Origin: Avrilella dinanensis
Lineage (GTDB): Bacteria > Bacteroidota > Bacteroidia > Flavobacteriales > Flavobacteriaceae
Length of the DNA stretch: 64,000 nt
Direction of reading: 5' to 3'
NCBI RefSeq assembly: GCF_002807015.1
Contig: NZ_NIPO01000001.1
Coordinates: 1,155,958-1,219,957 of the forward strand
Position numbers and translations under genes: made by a program. How positions within the stretch are numbered: the stretch's first letter is position 1; the number at the start of each line of letters is the position of its first letter. The notes beneath the pieces are model-generated. The model saw only the letters and a list, made by a program, of their open reading frames with translations, had not been told where the DNA came from and searched no databases. Of the stretch, positions 10,037 through 18,023 are shown piece by piece.

Positions 10037-10642
10037 ATGAGTTTTTTTAAAAAAGTTTTAGGGAAATTAATGTCTTCCGGGCAAAGCGAAAGTAACAGCC
10101 CGGAGGAGAGCAAGTATTTTCCTGAAAAAGAACTGCCCGTAGATGAGGAATTTACTGTAAAATTCAAACATAACGGCGGTAGATTTCTGTATTGTTCAGA
10201 CGTGAATGATTTGGAAGAAACTTTCATCAGCATATTGGAAGAAAACGACTGGTTCGAGAAAGAAGCAATCTGCTTTGAAAAGGGTTTACATCACTATTTA
10301 ACAGACAACAAAATTCCGTTTAACAATCCTGCCAACCCGCAATTCATGCTTTGCAGCTGTGAATCACTGATTGCCAAAGACGGCTCGATACTGTTTTCTT
10401 CTATCCAGTTTTCACAAAACAAACCGGCTGATTTGCCATATCATTTTGTTGTTTTAGCAAAAACCAGCCAGATTACTCGTTCAAAAAGTGACGGTTTACG
10501 AAAAATCAAATACCGTTATGGTAGTGACATTCCGTCGAATATTACGACTTTACAAAATTTCAGAGACTGTAAATCTGATGATTTCTTACAGTACGGAAGT
10601 GTTCCGAAAAGCCTGTATTTACTATTGTTAGAAGACATGTAA
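10037..10642 (+). CDS. LUD domain protein (LutC-like)
   Basis: A 201-residue protein with the LUD fold seen in lactate-utilisation proteins LutB/LutC. Recognisable parts are the [19 protein letters not shown] core and the C-terminal [20 protein letters not shown]. No LutA/LutB partners are nearby. Its stop codon overlaps the cdsA start (TAATG), so it is translationally coupled to phospholipid genes. The actual role in Bacteroidota is not established. Confidence 0.8.
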   Translation: MSFFKKVLGKLMSSGQSESNSPEESKYFPEKELPVDEEFTVKFKHNGGRFLYCSDVNDLEETFISILEENDWFEKEAICFEKGLHHYLTDNKIPFNNPANPQFMLCSCESLIAKDGSILFSSIQFSQNKPADLPYHFVVLAKTSQITRSKSDGLRKIKYRYGSDIPSNITTLQNFRDCKSDDFLQYGSVPKSLYLLLLEDM

Positions 10643-11439
10643 TGAATGAAAGTGTAGTACGGTCGTTATCCGGCATTGTATATATAGCCCTGATTGTTTT
10701 TGCTGCGTTGCTCGGACGCGAAAGTTATCAGCTGTTTTTCGTACTTCTTCTGTTTGTCACCGTTAATGAATTCTCAGGCTTAGTTGACATATCTAAAGTA
10801 CCAGCTTTTTTATATACAGGTTTGTTAGTAACATCAGCTTATTTACTCAATCACAGCAATTTACTTCATTATATCATTTTACTTTCCGTTCCGTTTCTTA
10901 TTTATCTGGCATATTTATTATTCCGGAACAAAGCATTCAACATCAATGGTTGGCTGACCTTGACCGGTTATATTTTATTACCGTTCATCGCCATAACACA
11001 ATATCCTTTTGTCAGCAATGACTATAATCCTTATATGGTTTTGGCTGTTTTTATACTGATATGGACAAATGACACTTTTGCTTATATATTCGGAAAAAGT
11101 TTCGGCAAACATAAACTCTATGAAAAAGTTTCGCCAAAAAAAACCATTGAAGGTTTTCTTGGAGGCTTGTTGTTTTGTGTGATTGCCGGTGTTATTATCG
11201 CCCAATATATCGATACTTTTGCGTGGTATCAATGGATAATCGTTGCGTTGATAGTGAGTATTTTCGGTACAATCGGCGATTTGGTAGAATCAAAATTCAA
11301 ACGGGAAGCCGGCGTTAAAGACAGCGGAAACCTGATTCCGGGACATGGCGGAATTTTAGACCGTTTAGATAGTTTTATTTTTACATTACCTTTCTTATTT
11401 TTGTTTAAAGTAATTTTGAATTATGTTTCAGTTTCATAA
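10642..11439 (+). CDS. cdsA: Phosphatidate cytidylyltransferase
   Basis: A 265-residue integral membrane enzyme that makes CDP-diacylglycerol from phosphatidic acid and CTP, the branch point of phospholipid synthesis. About eight hydrophobic helices are visible. The CDP-alcohol signature is at the C-terminus ([19 protein letters not shown], then [16 protein letters not shown]), with its metal-binding Asp residues. It overlaps psd by 17 bp. Confidence 0.95.
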   Translation: MNESVVRSLSGIVYIALIVFAALLGRESYQLFFVLLLFVTVNEFSGLVDISKVPAFLYTGLLVTSAYLLNHSNLLHYIILLSVPFLIYLAYLLFRNKAFNINGWLTLTGYILLPFIAITQYPFVSNDYNPYMVLAVFILIWTNDTFAYIFGKSFGKHKLYEKVSPKKTIEGFLGGLLFCVIAGVIIAQYIDTFAWYQWIIVALIVSIFGTIGDLVESKFKREAGVKDSGNLIPGHGGILDRLDSFIFTLPFLFLFKVILNYVSVS

Positions 11440-12088
11440 AGAAGGAGCTAAGATTATCTTAGTGAGTGCAACCATAGCCGTTGCGATTATTTTTGCCCTG
11501 GACTTTTTAGTTCCGGAGCAATATTATTGGTTAAAAAAAATAGGGCAAGTAGCTGTCTTGATATTTTTGTTACTAATCTTACAATTTTTCCGAAATCCGA
11601 ACCGGGAAGTTACACGACCGTCTGACAAAACGATTCTGGCACCCGTTGACGGAAAAGTGGTCGTTATCGAAGAAGTGTATGAACCGGAATATTTTAAAGA
11701 CAAGCGACTGATGGTTTCTATCTTTATGTCGCCGATTAATGTGCACGTAACTCGCTATGCACTAAATGGCGTGGTCAAATACAGCAAATATCACCCGGGA
11801 AAATATCTCGTGGCATGGCACCCAAAAGCGAGTGAAGAAAATGAAAGAACTACTGTTGTTATTGACAATCCGGAGTTTGGCGAAGTAATGTACAGACAAA
11901 TTGCTGGAGCTTTAGCCAAACGAATCGTGAACTATGCCAAAGAAGGACAAAGAGTGATGCAAGGCGACGATGCCGGATTTATCAAATTCGGTTCGAGAGT
12001 AGATTTATATCTTCCGCTTGGAACACCCGTAGAAGTCATGCTGAAACAAAAAGCCACAGGCAACCGAACACTTATTGCCCAAAAATAA
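11423..12088 (+). CDS. psd: Phosphatidylserine decarboxylase family protein
   Basis: A 221-residue short-form decarboxylase. Two N-terminal hydrophobic helices (residues 10-58) are followed by the catalytic domain with [20 protein letters not shown] and the self-cleavage site as GSR ([11 protein letters not shown]). In the short form, autocleavage at Gly-Ser makes the pyruvoyl cofactor. It converts phosphatidylserine to phosphatidylethanolamine downstream of CdsA. It overlaps cdsA and abuts the acyl-CoA-binding protein gene. Confidence 0.94.
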   Translation: MFQFHKEGAKIILVSATIAVAIIFALDFLVPEQYYWLKKIGQVAVLIFLLLILQFFRNPNREVTRPSDKTILAPVDGKVVVIEEVYEPEYFKDKRLMVSIFMSPINVHVTRYALNGVVKYSKYHPGKYLVAWHPKASEENERTTVVIDNPEFGEVMYRQIAGALAKRIVNYAKEGQRVMQGDDAGFIKFGSRVDLYLPLGTPVEVMLKQKATGNRTLIAQK

Positions 12089-12352
12089 ATGAGCGAGCAA
12101 TTAGACATAGCATTTAAACAAGCTTATCAAAGAGCCTCCAACACCGATATGGATATGGCTCCGGACGTTAAGCTCCGTATTTATGGCTATTACAAACAGG
12201 CTACATATGGAGGGCATCACCATTTCAAAAGCGAAGAAGAACACGGTTTGGTCAGAGCATTCAAATTCAATGCCTGGCAACAAGTCAGACATCTGACAAA
12301 AGACGAAGCAAAAAAGGCATATATAGATTTGGTTAATCAGTTAGACCTATGA
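12089..12352 (+). CDS. Acyl-CoA-binding protein (ACBP)
   Basis: An 87-residue four-helix ACBP. The helix-2 motif KLRIYGYYKQATYG and the C-terminal AFKFNAWQQVRHLTKDEAKKAYIDLV match the family; ACBP binds long-chain acyl-CoA and buffers it in the cytoplasm. Its start abuts the psd stop and its own stop overlaps the next start (ATGA), so it belongs to the lipid operon. Confidence 0.93.
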   Translation: MSEQLDIAFKQAYQRASNTDMDMAPDVKLRIYGYYKQATYGGHHHFKSEEEHGLVRAFKFNAWQQVRHLTKDEAKKAYIDLVNQLDL

Positions 12353-13116
12353 GAATATTTTTACTTTCCACTACTCTATTACTGACCGCTGTCGGTTGTG
12401 GTAAAAAAGACAATCTCTACGAAGTAGATGTGCCGACTGTCGCCATAAACAGCAATCAGGACAGATATAGCCGCATCAAACCCTCTGATGTGAAAGCCAA
12501 AGACGGGGTTTTCAGAATGCCGGGACTGAATTACCAATACACCGATTTGATGCCGAGTATGAATCCGCAAACCATAGAAGAACATTATGCCAAAATTCAT
12601 CTCAGATTTGCAGACAACCTGAATATCGCCGTGAAAGGAACTCCGATGGAAGCTCAATCTATCGAAGAAATATTGTCTTCACCGGATATGGAAAATAATT
12701 TTCTGAGAAACAATGCCGGCGGTTACTACAACCATAACCTGTTTTGGGACATTGTTTCACCTCAAGGAGGCGGCGAACCAACCGGAAACATTGCCGGACT
12801 TATCCGCCGTGATTTCGGGAGTTTTGAGCAATTCAAAACCCAATTTTCCAATAAAGCCAAAGGCATTTTCGGTTCGGGCTGGGTTTGGGTTATCTTAAAG
12901 AAAAACGGTTCGATTTCCATTACAACTACTCCCAACGAAGATAATCCACTAATGGTAGGCAACCCCGAACAAGGTTTTCCGCTGTTTAACCTTGATATGT
13001 GGGAACATGCCTATTACCTGCAGCACAAAAACAACAAGCAAGGCTACATCGACGATTTTTTTAAAATGATTGATTGGAAAAAAGTGAATTACAGGCTGGA
13101 TTTGAGTAGGTTTTAG
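12349..13116 (+). CDS. Superoxide dismutase (Fe/Mn type), lipoprotein
   Basis: A 255-residue Fe/Mn superoxide dismutase with an N-terminal lipoprotein signal (LLTAVGCGKK, lipid Cys at residue 17), so it should be anchored outside the cytoplasm. Metal ligands are visible: His in EEHYAKIHL, His in YYNHNLFWD, and Asp/His in NLDMWEHAYYLQH. GSGWVWV and PLFNLDMWEHAYY are family hallmarks. It is the last gene of the lipid operon and converges on the array recombinase gene. Confidence 0.93.
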   Translation: MRIFLLSTTLLLTAVGCGKKDNLYEVDVPTVAINSNQDRYSRIKPSDVKAKDGVFRMPGLNYQYTDLMPSMNPQTIEEHYAKIHLRFADNLNIAVKGTPMEAQSIEEILSSPDMENNFLRNNAGGYYNHNLFWDIVSPQGGGEPTGNIAGLIRRDFGSFEQFKTQFSNKAKGIFGSGWVWVILKKNGSISITTTPNEDNPLMVGNPEQGFPLFNLDMWEHAYYLQHKNNKQGYIDDFFKMIDWKKVNYRLDLSRF

Positions 13117-13154
13117 AGTAATTGCACGCTTTACTAATGATTATTTCAAAATCA

Positions 13155-13985
13155 TCACAAATTATCCAACGGACTTTTAATTTTTCTCTTCGTAGCATCG
13201 GTCAAATGGGTATAAATCATGGTTGTTTTTATGTTTTTATGACCTAATAATTCTTGTACAAAGCGTACATCTGTGCCCTGTTCTATCAAATGCGTTGCAT
13301 AACTGTGTCGTAACGTATGCACAGAACCTTTTGTTTTTATATTGGCTTTAGCAAGTATTTGTTTAAGAACCTGTTGCACGCTCCTTTCGGAATATTTTCC
13401 ACCCGATTGACCTTCAAAAAGGTATTCTTTTGGTTTGTATTCCTTGAAATAATCACGCAATAAAAACAACAACTTTTCAGACAAAACCACTACTCTATCA
13501 CGATTCCCTTTGCCCTGCCGAATCGTTACCGTCATTGCCTTGGAATCGACATCTTTAATCATCAGACTCGTGAGTTCTGAAAGTCGTAAACCACAGGAAT
13601 AAATGGTTGCCAAAATAGCTTTGTGCTTAATGTTTTCACATATGCCTAACATTTTTTTGATTTCTTGCTGCGAAAAAACCACCGGAATTTTAAATTCAGG
13701 ACGGTCAGGATATAGATAATTCAAAGTAATTTTTCTATCCAAAACCCCAAGATACCAAAATTTAATAGCAGCTACGAGTTGTTTTTGGTAGGAAACCGAA
13801 ATTTTTCGTTCGGTCACTTGTTGGTTGATATATTGTTCGATTTGTCGTTCGGTCAATACATCTACATCTTGACCCTTAAAATGTAATAAAAATTGACGAA
13901 ACGCATTAACATATGTTTCTATCGAATTGACACTGTATCTTTTAATCTCAAGAAGCTGCCTAAAAATCTCTATCTTTTTGTCCAT
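13155..13985 (-). CDS. Tyrosine recombinase of the cassette array (integron-integrase-like)
   Basis: A 276-residue tyrosine recombinase, Xer/IntI-sized. Catalytic residues are R134 (SCGLRLSEL), K159 (GKGNRD), H223 and R226 (HTLRHSYATHL), H249 (LLGHKN) and Y258 (TTMIYTHL). The C-terminus KSPLDNL matches the tail of integron integrases rather than XerC/XerD. However, the helical insertion that IntI proteins carry between the K and HxxR motifs is absent: VLFL-type sheet leads directly through KYSERSVQQVLKQIL to HTLRH. It is transcribed away from the plus-strand cassettes with an attI-like leader between them, exactly the integron platform layout. By inference it recombines the attC-like sites described here. 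A host Xer paralogue or ordinary phage-type integrase is the alternative, but position and tail argue against it. Confidence 0.85.
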   Translation of the reverse strand: MDKKIEIFRQLLEIKRYSVNSIETYVNAFRQFLLHFKGQDVDVLTERQIEQYINQQVTERKISVSYQKQLVAAIKFWYLGVLDRKITLNYLYPDRPEFKIPVVFSQQEIKKMLGICENIKHKAILATIYSCGLRLSELTSLMIKDVDSKAMTVTIRQGKGNRDRVVVLSEKLLFLLRDYFKEYKPKEYLFEGQSGGKYSERSVQQVLKQILAKANIKTKGSVHTLRHSYATHLIEQGTDVRFVQELLGHKNIKTTMIYTHLTDATKRKIKSPLDNL

Positions 13986-14113
13986 TTATCAAATAAAAAA
14001 ACTAATTTACAGAAGTTATACGCAATAACAATAAAACATTCGCAAAAAAGTTTAATTTGGTTGGTTATGCGAATTTTATTTGGATATTTGGAACAGTTTC
14101 GTATATTTGTGTG
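13986..14113 (+). other. attI-like leader between recombinase and first cassette
   Basis: This non-coding leader ends at the crossover G (14113) where the first 128-bp element begins. It holds an inverted repeat GTTAT-ACGCA-ATAAC (14015-14029), a second GTTATGCG (14065-14072) and an inverted repeat ATTCGCA/TGCGAAT (14038-14044, 14068-14074). Repeated GTTAT cores beside the recombinase gene resemble the accessory binding sites of integron attI. The assignment rests on position and motif, not on experiment. Confidence 0.6.
14079..14109 (+). promoter_or_regulatory. Candidate cassette promoter (Pc)
   Basis: TTTG (14079-14082) and TATATTTG (14102-14109) are spaced by exactly 19 bp, a full match to the Bacteroidetes promoter TTTG-N19-TAnnTTTG. 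It points into the array and would start transcription right at the attI crossover, the position expected for an integron Pc. Confidence 0.65.
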
Positions 14114-14241
14114 TAGCGAGGAAATCCCTTCGGGCTTCCCTCGCTACGGCTCGGGGCTTCACACGTCAAGCACAGCCCTTCGGGACTGTCCTCGAACTTG
14201 GGTTTCACGCAAGCGAGAAACCTGCGTGAAGCCCCGAGCCG
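14114..14241 (+). repeat. 128-bp mini-cassette, copy 1 (at attI)
   Basis: First of seven copies of a G+C-rich element (79 of 128 bases by my count) with no ATG on either strand. Bases 1-8 plus the preceding G (GTAGCGAGG) pair perfectly with CCTCGCTAC (bases 26-34), forming hairpin 1. A 15-bp stem GGCTCGGGGCTTCAC / GTGAAGCCCCGAGCC (bases 35-49 with 113-127) forms hairpin 2. The element ends at the G of the next GTT. Copies 1, 2, 3, 4 and 6 read identical. Being at attI, by integron logic, marks it as the most recent insertion. Confidence 0.85.
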
Positions 14242-14275
14242 TTATGCATAATGTTAAAAAAACTATACTAATAAA

Positions 14276-14731
14276 ATGAATATCGAAAAAGCTCTATTTA
14301 ATTTACAAAGAATACAGATTCTACAAAGCAAAATAAACCCTGAAACTTCAAATTTAATTTCTAATGATTATGCATATGCTTGGAATGTATCATTGTTTCC
14401 TTTATTAGAATTTTCAGAACTTCATTTACAATATGAAGATCTATTTTCAATTAAAAAAGAAGAAGTTGATATAATTACAGATTTTGCTGATAAAGAATGG
14501 TTGAATAAAAAATATTATTCCTTTTACGAATATGAGGATTTTTTTGTTAGAGGCGAAAAATCTACATTAAAAACTCAAAGATACCATTTAATTGCAATTT
14601 TTAGATATATGTTTTTAAGAGGTTCCTTTGACCAAAAATTTTGGGACAAATTAGTTGAAAATGGTAACTGTCCAATTGAAGCTTTTAGTATAGTAAGAGA
14701 TTTTGACATAAATGAATTAAGCTTAGTTTAG
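14276..14731 (+). CDS. Cassette-borne hypothetical protein (cassette 1, gene 1)
   Basis: I do not recognise this 151-residue protein. It is soluble, rich in aromatic and acidic residues (YAYAWNVSLFPLLEF, KKYYSFYEYEDFF), with no signal peptide or membrane helix. It begins 34 bp after the cassette start TTATGCATA and ends 1 bp before the next gene, so the two genes share a cassette and probably a transcript. Paired unknown genes in a cassette can be toxin-antitoxin or defence modules, but nothing in the sequence proves that. Confidence 0.75.
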   Translation: MNIEKALFNLQRIQILQSKINPETSNLISNDYAYAWNVSLFPLLEFSELHLQYEDLFSIKKEEVDIITDFADKEWLNKKYYSFYEYEDFFVRGEKSTLKTQRYHLIAIFRYMFLRGSFDQKFWDKLVENGNCPIEAFSIVRDFDINELSLV

Positions 14732-14732
14732 T

Positions 14733-15200
14733 ATGAAATGGTACGAGGTGATTGGCTTGATAGGTTCAATTGTGTCAATTGGGGCAGCAATTTATACATA
14801 TAGATATTCTACTATCATAAAGAAAACAAAGGATGAAATTTTTGGCTTATTTAAAGCTATAAAATTTTCAAGCATAAATGAAAACACGACAACGACAATA
14901 GAGCAAATAAAAAAAATTGCTCACAGACAAAAGATTGCAAGAGGTACGAATATTGATGAAATAATTAATTCATTAAATCTTTACTTTGAAAAAATATTCA
15001 AGCTAAAAAATGAAAAAGAAGTTGAAGAATCTTCTAAACTCAATTTATTAATTGATAACTATAGACAAAAAGTGGTCGAAATAACAAATTCCAGAAATGA
15101 TGAAACAAAACTAATTCAATGCTTCAATGAAATTTATGAACTAACTTTAACTATAGACCAAGAATTTGGAAAACTTACAAAAAAAATTGTTGAAAAATAA
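14733..15200 (+). CDS. Cassette-borne membrane-anchored hypothetical protein (cassette 1, gene 2)
   Basis: A 155-residue protein with one N-terminal transmembrane helix (about residues 6-25, VIGLIGSIVSIGAAIYTY) and a cytoplasmic helical remainder rich in Lys, Glu and Asn. No family is recognised. It starts 1 bp after the preceding gene and ends 6 bp before the attC-like site, so cassette 1 is filled by this gene pair. The single-anchor-plus-helical-tail shape is seen in many small effector proteins, but no function can be assigned. Confidence 0.75.
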   Translation: MKWYEVIGLIGSIVSIGAAIYTYRYSTIIKKTKDEIFGLFKAIKFSSINENTTTTIEQIKKIAHRQKIARGTNIDEIINSLNLYFEKIFKLKNEKEVEESSKLNLLIDNYRQKVVEITNSRNDETKLIQCFNEIYELTLTIDQEFGKLTKKIVEK

Positions 15201-15206
15201 ACACTA

Positions 15207-15396
15207 TGCATAACATCGTATTGGCGAAATGGCGGGTTAAAGGAGAAATTGAAAGTTTTTCCTTTTTTTGTCGCAACAGCCTTTTATATTTCCTTTTTTC
15301 ATAAATTTAGAAAATAATAAAAGGCTGTTACTTAGCTTAGTGCAAAATTGAAAGTTTTGGCTTTCTCATCCGCCACTATCGCCAATACGCGGCCCG
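15207..15396 (+). other. attC-like site of cassette 1 (long class)
   Basis: Opens with TGCATAAC, the reverse complement of the cassette 1 start GTTATGCA. Outer arms CGTATTGGCGAAATGGCGG and CCGCCACTATCGCCAATACG pair with one bulge. The centre is an AT-rich hairpin built on AGGCTGTTAC/AACAGCC-type arms. About 190 bp. It ends at the crossover where mini-cassette copy 2 begins. Confidence 0.8.
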
Positions 15397-15524
15397 TAGC
15401 GAGGAAATCCCTTCGGGCTTCCCTCGCTACGGCTCGGGGCTTCACACGTCAAGCACAGCCCTTCGGGACTGTCCTCGAACTTGGGTTTCACGCAAGCGAG
15501 AAACCTGCGTGAAGCCCCGAGCCG
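15397..15524 (+). repeat. 128-bp mini-cassette, copy 2
   Basis: Identical to copy 1. It lies exactly between the end of the cassette 1 attC-like site and the GTTACCT that opens cassette 2. Confidence 0.85.
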
Positions 15525-15568
15525 TTACCTGCAATTTTACCAACATAACTCTCATAAAGAAACTACAA

Positions 15569-15994
15569 ATGAGAAAAAGTGAAATATTAAGTTTAGAAAT
15601 TCTGATAAACCAAAATATCGAAAAAGTTTGGAAAGTTTTAACGACTAAAGAATTGTTTAATGAATGTTTTGACTTTATGAATATTGAGTTTAATCAATTG
15701 AATGTAGATGAAAAAATATTCTTTAAAATTTTAAACTCAAATATAGTCGATTATGCTATAATTAAACAATATGTAGAATTTACAAGTTTATCTTATGATT
15801 ATTATAAAATGAATTCAAATGATTTTCAAAATATCAGTTTTGATTTAATTTTGGAAAACAAAGATTTAACGCGATTAAAAATGACAGCTAGAAACCTAAA
15901 AGATGAAGCTGAATTTCAACATTCTGAAATTGCTTGGAAGTCGATGTTGAATACAATGAAATCTTATATTGAAAGAAAACAAAACTGCAGGTAA
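15569..15994 (+). CDS. SRPBCC (START-like) domain protein, cassette 2
   Basis: A 141-residue protein resembling the AHSA1/SRPBCC ligand-binding fold: an N-terminal strand with INQNIEKVWKVLTTKELFNEC and a C-terminal long helix (HSEIAWKSMLNTMKSYIERKQ) that closes the hydrophobic cavity. Its ligand is unknown. I use the ATG at 15569; an upstream frame runs into the 128-bp repeat and is not real. The stop codon TAA is part of the attC-like opening core CAGGTAAC, so gene and recombination site overlap. Confidence 0.75.
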   Translation: MRKSEILSLEILINQNIEKVWKVLTTKELFNECFDFMNIEFNQLNVDEKIFFKILNSNIVDYAIIKQYVEFTSLSYDYYKMNSNDFQNISFDLILENKDLTRLKMTARNLKDEAEFQHSEIAWKSMLNTMKSYIERKQNCR

Positions 15995-16175
15995 CAAGGG
16001 TTTGGCGCAATGGCGGGTTAAGGCAAAATTTAAAGTTTCGGCTTTCTATTCCGCAAAAAGCCAATTATATTGACTTTTTTCTTAAATTTATTCAATAAAT
16101 TGGCTTTTGCTTACTGTGTCGCTAAATTGAAACTTTTCGCTTCAATTTCCGCCACTGACGCCAAGCCCCAAAACG
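15986..16175 (+). other. attC-like site of cassette 2 (long class)
   Basis: Opens with TGCAGGTAAC, complement of the cassette start GTTACCTGCA. Outer arms are GGGTTTGGCGCAATGGCGG and CCGCCACTGACGCCAAGCCCC, and the centre carries AAAAGCCAATTATAT...AATTGGCTTTT. It ends AAACGTT. It is nearly identical over its whole length to the site at 26542-26731. Confidence 0.85.
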
Positions 16176-16224
16176 TTATGTGTCACCCTACGAATGACCG
16201 TACATAAACAGAACAACAGAAAAA

Positions 16225-16938
16225 ATGAGTGTATTTTCTTATCATCTTGTAAAACTATCTTTTATTTCTACACTCAGAATGATGTATTTACCAATTAAAT
16301 CAAAACAAGTAAATGGATTGATTTATGCAGAAACGATGTCCGCAATGGTATTAGGTTCGTCAATCTATTCCAAATCCAGATTTTTTAACAGAGAAATTGT
16401 GGTTTTCGCTCAATGGGAAAATGAAAAGTATCTCGATGAATTTTTACAATCCAACCCAAAAGGAAAACAAATAGCAAAAGGTTGGCATATTCGATTGGAA
16501 TATTTACGACAATGGGGGAAAATTTCGGGGTTTCAAATCCCCAATCACGAAACGGAATTGGAAAATGAAAATAATCCAGTAGTTGCCGTTACAATCGCTC
16601 GAATGAAATACACGCAAATTCCGAGATTTCTTCGTTGGGGAAGACCTGTTGAAAAACAAGTTCGGGACGATAACGGAACAACTTTGTCTTTGGCTTCTAT
16701 TCGATACCCAAATATCATTTCAACTTTTTCGATTTGGAAAACACAAAAAGCAATGACCGATATGGTTCGTGGACACAGCAAAACTCCGCAACCCAAACGA
16801 CACATCAATGCGATGAAAGAACGTGATAGAAAAGATTTCCATTTTGAGTTTACCACATTGCGTTTCAGACCACTTGCAGAATATGGAGAATGGAATGACC
16901 AAAAAAAATATATCCCAACTCAAACTGAACCAATATGA
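16225..16938 (+). CDS. CrtA-like (spheroidene monooxygenase family) protein, cassette 3
   Basis: A 237-residue protein resembling the spheroidene-monooxygenase-like family. The signature stretch FSIWKTQKAMTDMVRG, then KERDRKDFHFEFTTLRFRPL near the C-terminus, is typical of that group in Bacteroidota. Classical CrtA oxidises carotenoids, but no carotenoid genes are present, so substrate and heme use are unknown. It begins 49 bp after the cassette start and overlaps the next gene by 4 bp. Confidence 0.7.
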   Translation: MSVFSYHLVKLSFISTLRMMYLPIKSKQVNGLIYAETMSAMVLGSSIYSKSRFFNREIVVFAQWENEKYLDEFLQSNPKGKQIAKGWHIRLEYLRQWGKISGFQIPNHETELENENNPVVAVTIARMKYTQIPRFLRWGRPVEKQVRDDNGTTLSLASIRYPNIISTFSIWKTQKAMTDMVRGHSKTPQPKRHINAMKERDRKDFHFEFTTLRFRPLAEYGEWNDQKKYIPTQTEPI

Positions 16939-17789
16939 ATTTAGCAGATACAATGCAAAAATTTCAGGATTGGTTTACGCAACAATGGGTTATTATTTGT
17001 GGAAGAAAAATCAATCCGTCTGAAAACACGTGGTTGTTTGGTACTTTTGGAGAAGTAAGCGGAATTGGAGAAAAATTCATTCATCAATTAGCCGAAAAGG
17101 AAGATTTAACCATAATAAGAAAATCCAATTCCAAAGGATTGTTAGATTCCATTTTGAGTTTGAATTTATCAGAAAATGAAATTAAAAAACTACCGAAAAA
17201 TGTTATTGATTTTTACGAAAAAACGTCTGAATATAAACTGCAATTAAATGTAAAATGGAATCCGATATTTAAGATATTTGGTTATGTTGTGAATAGATTG
17301 TTCAGTCAGCGAATTAATCAACTCAATATTCCGACAAACAACATTCAATCCTCTGAAAATCTGACCAGCGAAATCATTGAATTAGTTGCAAAAAACACCA
17401 ACGAAGTAAAATACACGATTTGGTTGCGAAAATTTCAATCAACAGGAAAAGTTATTTATTCGGGAATTTATACAACTTGTTTGCTACCCTCAGGAATTAC
17501 TTGCGTAAAAGCCATTTTTCCGTTGCCAAAAGGAAATGCAACGGTTATTTTGAAACCTTCTGTCGGAGAAAAAAACGAACTGATTTTAGATTCATCGGGA
17601 AATAAATTTGGGGATGCCGGTTTTTATTTTTTACTGAACGATTCCAAAGGGAATTGTTGGAGCAAATACATCAAATCCTTTACGGACAAACTTATAGTAA
17701 GTGATGAAAATGAAAAACTAAAAGCAAGACAAACGCTCAAATTATGGCATCTTAAAGTTGCAAGATTTGAATACGAGATGAAAAAATAA
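16935..17789 (+). CDS. Cassette-borne hypothetical protein (cassette 3, gene 2)
   Basis: A 284-residue protein I cannot assign. It has no signal peptide. The N-terminal third contains WLFGTFGEVSGIGEKFIHQL. The C-terminal half is beta-rich with glycine turns (YSGIYTTCLLPSGITCVKAIF, GDAGFYFLL). Overlap of ATGA with the CrtA-like gene indicates translational coupling and a shared process. The gene ends 31 bp before the attC-like site. Confidence 0.75.
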   Translation: MNLADTMQKFQDWFTQQWVIICGRKINPSENTWLFGTFGEVSGIGEKFIHQLAEKEDLTIIRKSNSKGLLDSILSLNLSENEIKKLPKNVIDFYEKTSEYKLQLNVKWNPIFKIFGYVVNRLFSQRINQLNIPTNNIQSSENLTSEIIELVAKNTNEVKYTIWLRKFQSTGKVIYSGIYTTCLLPSGITCVKAIFPLPKGNATVILKPSVGEKNELILDSSGNKFGDAGFYFLLNDSKGNCWSKYIKSFTDKLIVSDENEKLKARQTLKLWHLKVARFEYEMKK

Positions 17790-17820
17790 ATAACATAAAC
17801 CAAACAAAAAATAAGGGCGA

Positions 17821-17948
17821 ACACATAACAAGCGTTTGGCAAAAGTGGCGGTTTCGTATTTCGTATAAAACTTTTTCGTAAGTTTGAATTTCGCGCTTCG
17901 TTTGAAGTTTAGTGATAAGAATCGCCACCTTCGCCAAGCGCCGAAACG
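17821..17948 (+). other. attC-like site of cassette 3 (short class)
   Basis: Opens with ACACATAAC, complement of the cassette start GTTATGTGT. Arms are AAGCGTTTGGCAAAAGTGGCGG and CGCCACCTTCGCCAAGCGCC, ending GAAACGTT. It is 128 bp with a short AT-rich centre. Confidence 0.82.
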
Positions 17949-18023
17949 TTAGCGTTCATGCTAAAAGACAACACCGAGAATAAAAATAAAACCGTAATTT
18001 TGCGATATATAAAAGGAAATAGA

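Noticed and set aside
14113..14241. 128-bp repeats as a CRISPR array
   Set aside because: Copies are kilobases apart with whole genes between them, and no Cas genes are present.
14113..14241. 128-bp repeat as a tRNA or other known structural RNA gene
   Set aside because: The folds do not match a tRNA cloverleaf or any small RNA I recognise, and location is fixed by recombination sites.
13893..14279. Plus-strand frame from the recombinase gene into mini-cassette copy 1
   Set aside because: It is antisense to the recombinase start and then translates the repeat; no homology.
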